64,000 nucleotides of DNA from Pedobacter cryoconitis (GTDB lineage: Bacteria; Bacteroidota; Bacteroidia; Sphingobacteriales; Sphingobacteriaceae), in contig NZ_JACHCG010000001.1 of assembly GCF_014200595.1 (NCBI RefSeq), forward strand, positions 496,001 to 560,000, in the 5' to 3' direction. The notes beneath the pieces are model-generated. The model made no database searches. It had not been told where the DNA came from and worked only from the letters and a program-made list of their open reading frames with translations. Positions 17,401-28,830 of the stretch are shown in pieces. The position numbers were made by a program, and so were the translations under genes. Numbering within the stretch: position 1 is the stretch's first letter; each line of letters begins with the position of its first letter.

Positions 17401-17896
17401 GGATGTTCCGTGGTTCAATTACGGCTTTAATATCAGTGCAAGCTATAAAGGTTTTGATTTCAGCGTACTTACCTATGGTGTGGCCAATGTGAAAACGTAC
17501 CTGTCAGAAGAAGCAGCTTATCCATTTTTTAATGGAGCAGGTGTCAAAGAACAATGGAAAAACCGCTGGACTACAGCTAATCCTGATCCAAACGCAGACT
17601 TTCCACGTATCCTGACTACCGCAGCAGGTGGACAAAATTATACACCAACCTCTTCTTTCTGGTTATTCAGCGGTTCTTATTTCAGGGTCCGTGGAATCAC
17701 TTTAGGTTATACCATTCCACAGCAGGTGAGTAAAAAATTCGGCATGTCAAGACTGAGATTTTACGGTACAAGCAGTAATCCATTTACGATTATGGCAGAT
17801 AAACGTCTGGCTGATTATGATCCTGAATCAGGTTCTGGCCGTGGTGGCTACCCTGGTATAAAAACATGGTCACTAGGTTTAAATGCAAGTTTCTAA
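14444..17896 (+). CDS. SusC/RagA-type TonB-linked outer-membrane protein with STN domain (locus 1)
   Basis: A 1150-residue SusC-type transporter for oligosaccharides. After a signal region ending about residue 44 (MAFAQ) it has an STN/secretin-N domain (about 45-115, ITLSRKNAPLEKILNEIKSQSGYDIFF), a CarboxypepD_reg domain (about 130-210), a plug (VSAKQLKDRPVSSLQNALQG... with SLYGSRAANGVIMVTTKR) and a beta-barrel ending LGLNASF. The STN domain means it also signals to the FecR/ECF pair encoded upstream. The gene is followed within 20 bases by its SusD partner. The substrate is presumably a sulfated galactose-containing glycan, inferred from the sulfatase and GH2 genes that follow. Confidence 0.95.
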   Translation: MYENLAPDSYGKSCRNQKILRVTKFTMILMLTAVLQFNAMAFAQGRITLSRKNAPLEKILNEIKSQSGYDIFFIRKDLKLAKPVNIEVKEASLEDALLQVFANQSLEYTIAAKTIVVQEKKVTTPSAVKANINVTGKVVDEKGMGIPGATVKVKGTIQGGITDSDGQFKLANVDEKAILVVSYLGYITQEISAGPGSPLTIKLAVQASNLDEVVVVAYGTQKKSSLTGAIATVSAKQLKDRPVSSLQNALQGVSPGLTILQRPGDVGRKTDGTSSSTGTISIRGRASLSSASEPMYVIDGIPATAAELSAINSNDISSISVLKDASSASLYGSRAANGVIMVTTKRGGGDRTLVELNADYGWQTATRLPKYAGSFDYANLYNEALTNAGGKPIFTAAQLQAYQDGSQPDLYPNTNWYKEVLRQSAPQSNISLNVNSPGKVTSSYLGLNYLTQASLIPGKKQSRVGGKLNTESIIVPNILKFGTNLSFTNQNFDRKGDLNWTELNRSLPTSVLRQSNGDWGSMDNGVVNSQTAKRNQMRMIEDGGSAWDKDNYLQTAGNVVLTPLPGLTINGLASFKFTDGNSWAFTSTLDPINNFLTGAPIASTAMTVNNMKEYYRKRRETLVQGTADYERTFGKHFGKLTVGASQESNTYRTAFLGRKNFPNNDLTTVGSGSSNAEDINTDDDGQANTSAEQQWAIRSLFGRFNYAFNDKYLLEANVRIDYSSRFESSVRRAVFPSFSAGWIVSKEDFMKNIGWITNLKLRGSYGSLGNENPVTIGNYSNLLNNGYAYSFEGTPQGGVWQNRIPNLLTSWESVYMTNFGLDLSLFKGKLDITADYYIKDTKDLLLRVSTLETIGVNTNTTDAKTSGLPLVNAASTQNKGFELGLTHNNKIGNDFSYSIGANFSIIKNKITGLSDSRDNFDGRYIQRVGESIGSFYGYEADGLFTNAADVKNHAFQSAATGPGDIKYKDLNGDGKIDALDRKVLGTDVPWFNYGFNISASYKGFDFSVLTYGVANVKTYLSEEAAYPFFNGAGVKEQWKNRWTTANPDPNADFPRILTTAAGGQNYTPTSSFWLFSGSYFRVRGITLGYTIPQQVSKKFGMSRLRFYGTSSNPFTIMADKRLADYDPESGSGRGGYPGIKTWSLGLNASF

Positions 17897-17915
17897 TCAT
17901 AAAAAAATTAAAGCA

Positions 17916-19586
17916 ATGAAAAGATCATCCAAATATATACTTACAGGCTTATTGGCAGCTTTTGCATTTACTTCCTGTAAAAAAGACTTTTTAGAAAGAC
18001 CCCCGCAGCAACTTTCTGAACTTACGTTCTGGAAAAATGAAAATGATGTTTACCAGGTCGTGATGGGTGTTTATGCCAAACTTCCCGGTGCAGACGGTGC
18101 TTTTGGTACTTTATACGCCGATGGTGCGTCTGACAATGCCCATGCGCAGTATCCATGGGAAAGTTTTGCTACTGACGCTTCTTCAGGAGCGATTACTTCT
18201 ACGATAACACCAGAATTAGCAGGGTGGGATTATACAGGTATCCGCAGAGCAAATTATTTTCTGGATAATGCCGATAAAGTAACTGCGATTGATAAAGCCT
18301 TGTTAGACCGGTATAAAGCAGAAGTGCGTTTTATGAGAGCTTTCTCTTATTTCAACCTGCTCAGCAGATTTGGTGCAGTTCCATTAATCAAAAATGTGGT
18401 AGCCATAGGGGATGAGAATATTGCACAAACCCCAAAAGCCGAAGTTTTAAAATTCGTATTGGACGAACTGGATGCTGTTTCAAAAGTCCTGCCTCAAGCT
18501 TATGCAGGTGGTAAACCAAATGAGAAAGGGAGAATTACAAAAGGTGCAGCATTAGCCTTAAAAGCCAGAGCTTATCTATATGATGGGCAGTGGCAGCAAG
18601 CAGCCGATGCAGCGAGCCAGGTGATGGGATTAGGGTATAGCCTGTTTAAAGTAACGACGGCCGATCCGCTTCAGGCAAATGATAAATACACGGATCTGGT
18701 AAATTTCACAGATGCAGCCGATGAGCGTAAATTCCGTTTAGGGCTAAGCAGTTACGAAGCGCTTTTCTATCAGAAAAATAACGGAAATGCCGAAGTTATC
18801 CTTGATCAGCAGCATATCAAGCAAATTGATGTGAACCCGCTGAATACTTTATTGCCTCCGGGTACAATAGGTGGCTGGAGTTCGGTAACGCCTACACAAT
18901 CACTGGTAGACAGCTACGCAAGCTATAAAACTGGAGATGCGGTAGCTCCGGCAGATCCGGCAAAACGTGCGGCGCTTTATTTAGCTAAAGATCCGGCGCT
19001 TGCCAATGAATATAAAAATCGTGACCCACGCTTTTATGCGAGTATTTTGTTCGAAAATGCCCCCTGGTATGCGGTAGAAGATAATTATCAGTTTAAATGG
19101 GTGGAGGGCGCTGCTAACATGTCTCAGACAGGTTATAATTTCCGCAAAATGATAGATCCCTCTATCTTAAGGGAACAGGTTGATAACTATTCAAACGTAA
19201 TCCTGATCCGCTATGCGGAAGTTTTATTAACTTATGCGGAAGCTAAAAATGAAGTGAGCGGGCCTGATGGTTCGGTTTATGACGCATTGGATGCCATTCG
19301 TACCCGTTCAGGAATGCCAGTAGTGGACCGTACAAAATATGCAGATCAGAACGCTTTAAGAACATTGATCCGTAATGAACGCAGAGTAGAGCTGGCTTTA
19401 GAAGGGCAACGTTATATGGATATCCGCCGCTGGAAAATTGCACCACAGGTGATGACTACAATCAATAATATTAAAAATAGCCAGGCACAACAGCGGATAT
19501 GGAATGATAAATTATACCTGATGCCAATTCCTCAATCACAAATTGACCTTGCAAAAGGAGTATTGAAACAAAATACCGGGTATTAA
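17916..19586 (+). CDS. SusD/RagB-type glycan-binding lipoprotein (locus 1)
   Basis: A 556-residue surface lipoprotein that caps the SusC channel and binds glycan. The start is set at the ATG at 17916, giving the signal MKRSSKYILTGLLAAFAFTSC with lipobox TSC. The upstream in-frame ATG at 17883 would overlap the SusC gene and spoil the signal. The SusD fold is seen in RADVRFMRAFSYFNLLSRFGAVPL-type sequence (as AEVRFMRAFSYFNLL) and in the C-terminal NERRVELALEGQRYMDIRRWK segment. The next gene, a sulfatase, starts two bases after its stop, so translation is probably coupled. Confidence 0.94.
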   Translation: MKRSSKYILTGLLAAFAFTSCKKDFLERPPQQLSELTFWKNENDVYQVVMGVYAKLPGADGAFGTLYADGASDNAHAQYPWESFATDASSGAITSTITPELAGWDYTGIRRANYFLDNADKVTAIDKALLDRYKAEVRFMRAFSYFNLLSRFGAVPLIKNVVAIGDENIAQTPKAEVLKFVLDELDAVSKVLPQAYAGGKPNEKGRITKGAALALKARAYLYDGQWQQAADAASQVMGLGYSLFKVTTADPLQANDKYTDLVNFTDAADERKFRLGLSSYEALFYQKNNGNAEVILDQQHIKQIDVNPLNTLLPPGTIGGWSSVTPTQSLVDSYASYKTGDAVAPADPAKRAALYLAKDPALANEYKNRDPRFYASILFENAPWYAVEDNYQFKWVEGAANMSQTGYNFRKMIDPSILREQVDNYSNVILIRYAEVLLTYAEAKNEVSGPDGSVYDALDAIRTRSGMPVVDRTKYADQNALRTLIRNERRVELALEGQRYMDIRRWKIAPQVMTTINNIKNSQAQQRIWNDKLYLMPIPQSQIDLAKGVLKQNTGY

Positions 19587-19588
19587 AT

Positions 19589-24174
<4,586 letters not shown>

Positions 24175-24186
24175 AGGTTTTTAACC

Positions 24187-24245
24187 AATTAATGAGGGGA
24201 GATCTTTGAGCGGTATGAGCGCTAAAAGATCTCCCCTCATTAATT
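24187..24245 (+). terminator. Very strong hairpin ending glycan locus 1
   Basis: A perfect 21-bp inverted repeat (24187-24207 with 24225-24245), extended inside by AGCG/CGCT around a 7-base loop. No immediate T-run follows, so it may work as an RNA 3'-end barrier as well as a terminator. It starts 13 bases after the GH2 stop. Confidence 0.75.
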
Positions 24246-24254
24246 GAATTGATT

Positions 24255-24283
24255 TTTCGACATATTTTGTTTAAATGTCAAAA
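24255..24283. promoter_or_regulatory. TetR operator over the tetR promoter
   Basis: TTTCGACA-N13-TGTCAAAA, one mismatch from a perfect inverted repeat. It has the same arms and the same 13-base spacer as the site at 24952-24980. It covers the -33 region of the tetR promoter, fitting autorepression. Confidence 0.75.
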
Positions 24284-24296
24284 GTTTTTATATTTG
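24266..24296 (+). promoter_or_regulatory. Promoter of the TetR gene
   Basis: TTTG (24266-24269), exactly 19 bases, then TATATTTG (24289-24296): a full match to the Bacteroidota housekeeping promoter TTTG-N19-TAnnTTTG, 22 bases before the ATG. Confidence 0.75.
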
Positions 24297-24318
24297 TCGT
24301 GTAATTAAACACATTTCC

Positions 24319-24936
24319 ATGTCTGCTACCGTGCCTATAAAAGATGATGCTATCCAAAAACAGATCTTGCAAGCTGCTCAACAGTTATTTCAGGCGCATG
24401 GGCTCCAAAAAGTAACGATGGATGATGTGGCTAAGGCCATTGGTAAGGGAAGAAGCTCTCTGTACTACTATTATAAGAATAAGGAAGAAATACTGGATGC
24501 GGTAATGGACAATGAAATCAGGGAAAACCTGGAAGAAGTTTCCCGTGCAGTCGCTCAGCGATCTTCTGCGGAACAAAAAATAAATGCTTTTTACTTAACC
24601 AGATTACAACTTTTAGAAAAGAGAAGGGCGCTTTACAGTGCCCTGGATGTCGGTATGGATGCTAATGAAATGTCTAATTTCAATAAGGCCAAACATGCAA
24701 TTCATAAACGCGTGGTAGAAAGAGAAAATAAAATGCTGGGTCAGATTCTTGACCATGGTATAGAAACAGGAGAATTACGCAGTATAGACGCTAAAGATCG
24801 GGATGATTTGATTTTTGTATTGCTGAGCGGTTTGCATGGATTAAAAAGAGAAATGGTACTTGACAATGATTTTAGCAGGATTGAAGCTGCGGTAAATGCG
24901 CTTTCCCGCCTGGTTATTCATGGATTAAAGAAGTAA
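24319..24936 (+). CDS. TetR/AcrR family transcriptional repressor
   Basis: A 205-residue TetR-type regulator. The N-terminal helix-turn-helix (about 15-62) reads KVTMDDVAKAIGKGRSSLYYYYKNKEEIL, followed by a ligand-binding region with no specific family resemblance. It is followed in the same direction by an MFS exporter gene. Inverted repeats with identical arms and spacing lie in front of both genes (24255 and 24952), so it very likely represses itself and the exporter and is released by an exported compound. Such pairs often give drug or metabolite resistance. Confidence 0.93.
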   Translation: MSATVPIKDDAIQKQILQAAQQLFQAHGLQKVTMDDVAKAIGKGRSSLYYYYKNKEEILDAVMDNEIRENLEEVSRAVAQRSSAEQKINAFYLTRLQLLEKRRALYSALDVGMDANEMSNFNKAKHAIHKRVVERENKMLGQILDHGIETGELRSIDAKDRDDLIFVLLSGLHGLKREMVLDNDFSRIEAAVNALSRLVIHGLKK

Positions 24937-24950
24937 AAAAATTTGCACCT

Positions 24951-24981
24951 GTTTCGACAAATAAACAAATAATGTCGAAAC
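24951..24981. promoter_or_regulatory. TetR operator upstream of the MFS gene
   Basis: GTTTCGACA (24951-24959) is inverted perfectly as TGTCGAAAC (24973-24981) with 13 bases between. It ends 16 bases before the exporter start. Confidence 0.8.
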
Positions 24982-24997
24982 GCTTAATGTAAGCTAT

Positions 24998-26224
24998 ATG
25001 AAAACTGCGCAATTAACGAGTACCTTCCGTGCGTTTAACAACCGTAATTACAGGTTGTTTTTTACTGGTCAGTCTGTGTCTCAGATTGGTACCTGGATGC
25101 AGCGTACAGGAGTAAGCTGGGTAGTTTATACGATGACACATTCTGCTTTTATGCTGGGACTTACCGTGTTTGTCTCTCAGTTTCCTTCCTTTCTTTTCTC
25201 TCTGCTTGGCGGGATCGCATCAGACCGGTACAACCGGTATAAAGTATTACTGATTACACAGATTGCCTCGATGGTACAGGCCGTTTTACTGAGCATACTG
25301 ATTTTTACAAACCATTATACGGCCTGGGAAATACTCACCTTAAGCGGAGTGCTTGGTGTAATCAATGCTTTTGACGTACCGGCCAGGCAACCGCTGATTC
25401 ATGAAATGGTAACAGATAAAGCAGATTTGCCGAATGCGCTTGCGCTTAATTCCTCGATGGTAAACCTGGCCAGGTTAGTTGGCCCTGCTTTATCAGGTAT
25501 TATCCTGGTAAAGTTTGGGGCAGGTATGTGTTTTCTTTTAAATGCAGTGAGCTTTATTGCGGTCATCGCTTCTTTGTTATTGATGAAACTACCGGCTTAT
25601 GTGCCTGTGCTTGTCAAAAAGAAAATCAAGTCTGAGCTTAGTGAAGGTTTTGCCTACTTAAAAAATACGGCTTCTATCCGTATTATGTTGTTGATTCTTG
25701 GTTTAACAAGCCTTTTGGTATTGCCCTACAATACGCTGCTGCCAGTATTCGCTAAAGTAATCTTTAAAGGAGATGCTGCTACTTATGGCTATATCAATAG
25801 TTTTATAGGGATAGGTGCAGTAGCGAATTCTATATTCCTCGCTTCTTTAAAGCCTGGAACTAACCTGAGGGTTATTTTACTAGTTAACACGCTGATTCTT
25901 GGGGTGAGTCTGATGATTTTTTCCCAGCTCAGTTATTTTCCTCTGGCCATGCTGTTTGCAACTTTGTCCGGATTTGCAATGATGTCTCTGACCACAGTCT
26001 GTTTGACGGTGATACAAGTTGATTCAGATCCTCAAATGAGAGGCAGGGTAATGAGTTATATAGCAATGGCTTATTTTGGGATGCTGCCTTTGGGAAGTTT
26101 AATCATTGGTGCTGTATCCCAGAGAATAGGGTCGCCAGCTGCGCTGTTTTGTCAGGGAATAACCGCCCTGATTATTGCAGCTTTATTTTATAAATATTTG
26201 AGAAGTGACTATCAGAAAAATTAA
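24998..26224 (+). CDS. MFS transporter (MFS_3/EntS-like exporter)
   Basis: A 408-residue inner-membrane transporter with about 12 hydrophobic segments, of the MFS_3 group that includes the enterobactin exporter EntS. It opens with FRAFNNRNYRLFFTGQSVSQIGTWMQRTGVSWVVY, the group's typical first segment, and has the loop GGIASDRYNRYKVL. It is a proton-driven exporter of small molecules, substrate unknown. The preceding palindrome and TetR gene indicate substrate-induced expression. It overlaps no gene but is followed after 16 bases by an isochorismatase-fold gene that may share the transcript. Confidence 0.92.
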   Translation: MKTAQLTSTFRAFNNRNYRLFFTGQSVSQIGTWMQRTGVSWVVYTMTHSAFMLGLTVFVSQFPSFLFSLLGGIASDRYNRYKVLLITQIASMVQAVLLSILIFTNHYTAWEILTLSGVLGVINAFDVPARQPLIHEMVTDKADLPNALALNSSMVNLARLVGPALSGIILVKFGAGMCFLLNAVSFIAVIASLLLMKLPAYVPVLVKKKIKSELSEGFAYLKNTASIRIMLLILGLTSLLVLPYNTLLPVFAKVIFKGDAATYGYINSFIGIGAVANSIFLASLKPGTNLRVILLVNTLILGVSLMIFSQLSYFPLAMLFATLSGFAMMSLTTVCLTVIQVDSDPQMRGRVMSYIAMAYFGMLPLGSLIIGAVSQRIGSPAALFCQGITALIIAALFYKYLRSDYQKN

Positions 26225-26240
26225 TTTAACTAATCATAAA

Positions 26241-26816
26241 ATGGAACAGAACAAACAAAATACAGCATTGCTGGTCATGGATATGCAATCCGGGATCTCT
26301 GGTATGATGGAACCGCAGGTGGTTACCTCAATCACTGCGACTATAGCCAGTGCAATTGCACATGCCCGTAAACAGGGAATCCCTGTCATTTATGTGACTA
26401 TCAGCTTTAGAGCTGGATTACCAGAAATAAGCAGTAACAATAAGAGTTTTAGTGCAGGTAAAGAAAGATTTAAGACATTAAATATGGAAGAGTTTGCGAA
26501 GATCCTTCCGGAACTTGCCCCGCAGGAAAATGAAGTAGTTGTGGTTAAACGTCGTTTCAGCGCCTTTACAGGCAGTGATCTGGAAGTGAACTTAAGAGCT
26601 GCCGGAATTCAGCATATGGTACTCACAGGTGTTTCCACCAGCGGTGTAGTGCTTTCTACCTTACGTGAAGCAGCAGATAAAGATTACCAGCTTACTGTAT
26701 TGGCTGATTGCTGCGCGGATGGCGATGAGGAAGTACACCGGCTATTGGTGGACAAAGTTTTTCCGCGTCAGGCGGATATATTAACAGCCGCAGAATGGTG
26801 CGAAAAAACGCAATAG
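26241..26816 (+). CDS. Isochorismatase-fold cysteine-hydrolase family protein lacking the catalytic Cys
   Basis: A 191-residue isochorismatase-like protein starting at the ATG at 26241 (an in-frame GTG at 26205 overlaps the MFS gene). Asp14 (LLVMDMQ) and Lys103 (VVKRRFSAF) of the usual catalytic triad are present. The nucleophile position in TGVSTSGVVLSTLREA is Val136, where active members have Cys (TSGCV). It is therefore either a non-hydrolytic member or uses another mechanism, as in EntB-type isochorismatases, which also lack the Cys. It sits behind an EntS-like exporter gene. A role in siderophore or aromatic metabolism is possible but not shown. Confidence 0.85.
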   Translation: MEQNKQNTALLVMDMQSGISGMMEPQVVTSITATIASAIAHARKQGIPVIYVTISFRAGLPEISSNNKSFSAGKERFKTLNMEEFAKILPELAPQENEVVVVKRRFSAFTGSDLEVNLRAAGIQHMVLTGVSTSGVVLSTLREAADKDYQLTVLADCCADGDEEVHRLLVDKVFPRQADILTAAEWCEKTQ

Positions 26817-26835
26817 CTAATTTGTGAGCTATTTA

Positions 26836-26870
26836 AGCAGAGGGTTAACTAAAATCCTCTGCTATTATTT
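26836..26870 (+). terminator. Terminator overlapping the convergent GMC stop codon
   Basis: AGCAGAGG (26836-26843) pairs with CCTCTGCT (26856-26863), then ATTATTTT on the plus strand. It spans the stop codon of the opposite-strand gene and ends the tetR-MFS-isochorismatase transcript. Confidence 0.7.
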
Positions 26871-28407
26871 TCTCTATATTTCTTTCGGCTATTGCGGTAA
26901 TCGTGACAAAAGGGTTTACTCCGGTACTGCCAGGCAATAATGATCCATCACAAGTATACAATTTACTGTAACCTTTGAATCTGCCATATAAATCGGTCGC
27001 CTTGCCGATTACGCAGCCCCCTAAAGGATGGTAACAGATTTCCCCGTTAATACCATTCTTGAATAATAAACGGGCAGGTGTGCCTCCATTTTCCTTATTC
27101 AATTTATCCATCAGGTTTTTGACGGTAGCCAGAGCATCCGTACTAAAGTCTTCAGGGATCTTCAGCAGTACTTTATTCGTCAGGCTATTATAAATGAACT
27201 TTCCACGGTTAGGATTTTTGGTAATGGCCAGATATAAGGAAGTCCAGGTTTCCATTTTCATCGGCATAGGCGAAATCTCCGCGAAAACGGGATGTTCTTT
27301 ATTATCCCAATCATCAATAGCCATGGTCGGGATACAAGATTGTTTACTGCCTGTACCTTGCTTAATGAAATTTCTTCCGGCCATTACATTTCCATTATTT
27401 CCCCATCCTTCACCAATTTCCTGGTTAAGCTTAGGCAGGGTACCTGTTGCTTTTGCCTTTACCATCAGCTGAGAAGTTCCCATGCTGCCTGCGCAAACGA
27501 AAAGATAATCACAGTTAAAATCCTGTGCGGACTCGGTATTGCCTTCCGTATTAAGCTGATCTACCTCCAGTTTATAGCCTGTATCGGTTTGATGAATGGA
27601 TCTTACACTATGCATTGGCCTGATTTCTACCTTATTTGTCTTTAAAGCAGCAGCTAGATAAGTTTTGTCCAGACTCTGTTTCCCCGCATTATTTCCATAG
27701 ACAACCTCGCCGTTTAAAGCAGACTGATAAACTTCTTTCCGGCTCTCTTTTTCCATATATCCGAAATCATAAACATTGGGAACAAAAACAGTTTTATAAC
27801 CGGCTTTGTGCGCCTGATCTCTTGCTGTACGTGCAAATTTATAATAGGGGGTAGACTCGAAGAATCCAGGTGAAATAGAATTCACTTTCAGCATTTTGTT
27901 AGCCAGAGGAAAGTACTTTTCATACATTTCACTGGCATTGACTTCGGGAAGGATACTTTCAAAATAAGCTCTTTTAGGAACCACAGCCATCCCGCCATTC
28001 ACCAGTGAGCCACCACCAACCCCTCTGCCTACATAAACTTTGAGGTGATCAAAATCCATTCTGTCCAGTACACCTGTATACTTTTTGAAAGTAAAAACAT
28101 TGGCAAAAGGAAGAATACTATGAGACTTTAACCAGGTAGACCGTTTATCCGGGAAAATCAATTTAGAGAAAGTAGTGTGATCTTTAGTAGCCGGCCAGTC
28201 CATACCCATTTCCAGCATGAGTACTTTTATACCTTTCTCAGCAAGGCGTAAAGCGGCAACAGCTGCACCGTAACCAGTACCAATAACAATTACACGATGG
28301 TGCTCAGCTTCTTTTTTTATGGGCAGTGGAAAGGCTGATCCTAATTTTGAGGCGGTCAGTCCAATACTCAAGACAATATTATTTTTAATAAACTGTTTAC
28401 GATCCAT
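26845..28407 (-). CDS. GMC oxidoreductase (cholesterol oxidase-like)
   Basis: A 520-residue FAD-dependent oxidoreductase. An N-terminal segment (MDRKQFIKNNIVLSIGLTASKLGSA) looks like an export or anchor sequence. The FAD-binding GTGYGAAVAALRLAEKG lies at 43-59, and YVGRGVGGGSLVNGG follows near residue 130. The C-terminal GMC part has HPLGGCVIGKATD and GVNPFVTITAIAERN, the latter holding the Asn that cholesterol oxidases use. It probably oxidises an alcohol or sterol-like substrate. It is a lone gene, convergent with the isochorismatase gene. Substrate assignment by resemblance only. Confidence 0.87.
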   Translation of the reverse strand: MDRKQFIKNNIVLSIGLTASKLGSAFPLPIKKEAEHHRVIVIGTGYGAAVAALRLAEKGIKVLMLEMGMDWPATKDHTTFSKLIFPDKRSTWLKSHSILPFANVFTFKKYTGVLDRMDFDHLKVYVGRGVGGGSLVNGGMAVVPKRAYFESILPEVNASEMYEKYFPLANKMLKVNSISPGFFESTPYYKFARTARDQAHKAGYKTVFVPNVYDFGYMEKESRKEVYQSALNGEVVYGNNAGKQSLDKTYLAAALKTNKVEIRPMHSVRSIHQTDTGYKLEVDQLNTEGNTESAQDFNCDYLFVCAGSMGTSQLMVKAKATGTLPKLNQEIGEGWGNNGNVMAGRNFIKQGTGSKQSCIPTMAIDDWDNKEHPVFAEISPMPMKMETWTSLYLAITKNPNRGKFIYNSLTNKVLLKIPEDFSTDALATVKNLMDKLNKENGGTPARLLFKNGINGEICYHPLGGCVIGKATDLYGRFKGYSKLYTCDGSLLPGSTGVNPFVTITAIAERNIEKIIAEDFS

Positions 28408-28830
28408 CTTTTCTGTTAAATTGTTTGAGATAAACTATTAAACAAAATTGATGCCTTAAAATAGGATGAAAGCTATTATGAAATCAGGTGATAAATCAAG
28501 ATTGAATATTTATAACCTGAAAGGAAAGTGCTCTGTTATTGGTGGTTATAGTTTCTTGTTTTTCTATTTTGTGAAATTTGACTTCGAAATAGGAACTGAT
28601 TAGAGTAATTTTCTTTTATATTATAGTAAACGTTATTATGATTTCTTTATCGGTTATTATTTTGATTTTTAATGAAAAACATGTAACTATGCGCTTTTAA
28701 CGAATCTCTTCGCAACAGTCATTTCATTACCTGAAATCTCAACCAGAATTTTATTCGAAACTCTGATTAATCTTCAAAATATAAGGGTATAAATAATTTA
28801 TGATAAGGATTCTGAATTTATAATCAAAAT
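28408..28830. other. AT-rich intergenic region between GMC and RHS genes
   Basis: A 423-base gap between divergent genes, noticeably rich in A+T. It must hold both promoters but I see no full TTTG-N19-TAnnTTTG match, palindrome or short gene in it. Confidence 0.4.

Noticed and set aside
28408..28830. Possible regulatory RNA in the gap upstream of the RHS genes
   Set aside because: Only weak complementarity (ATAACC with GGTTAT) and AT-rich sequence; no conserved riboswitch blocks seen.
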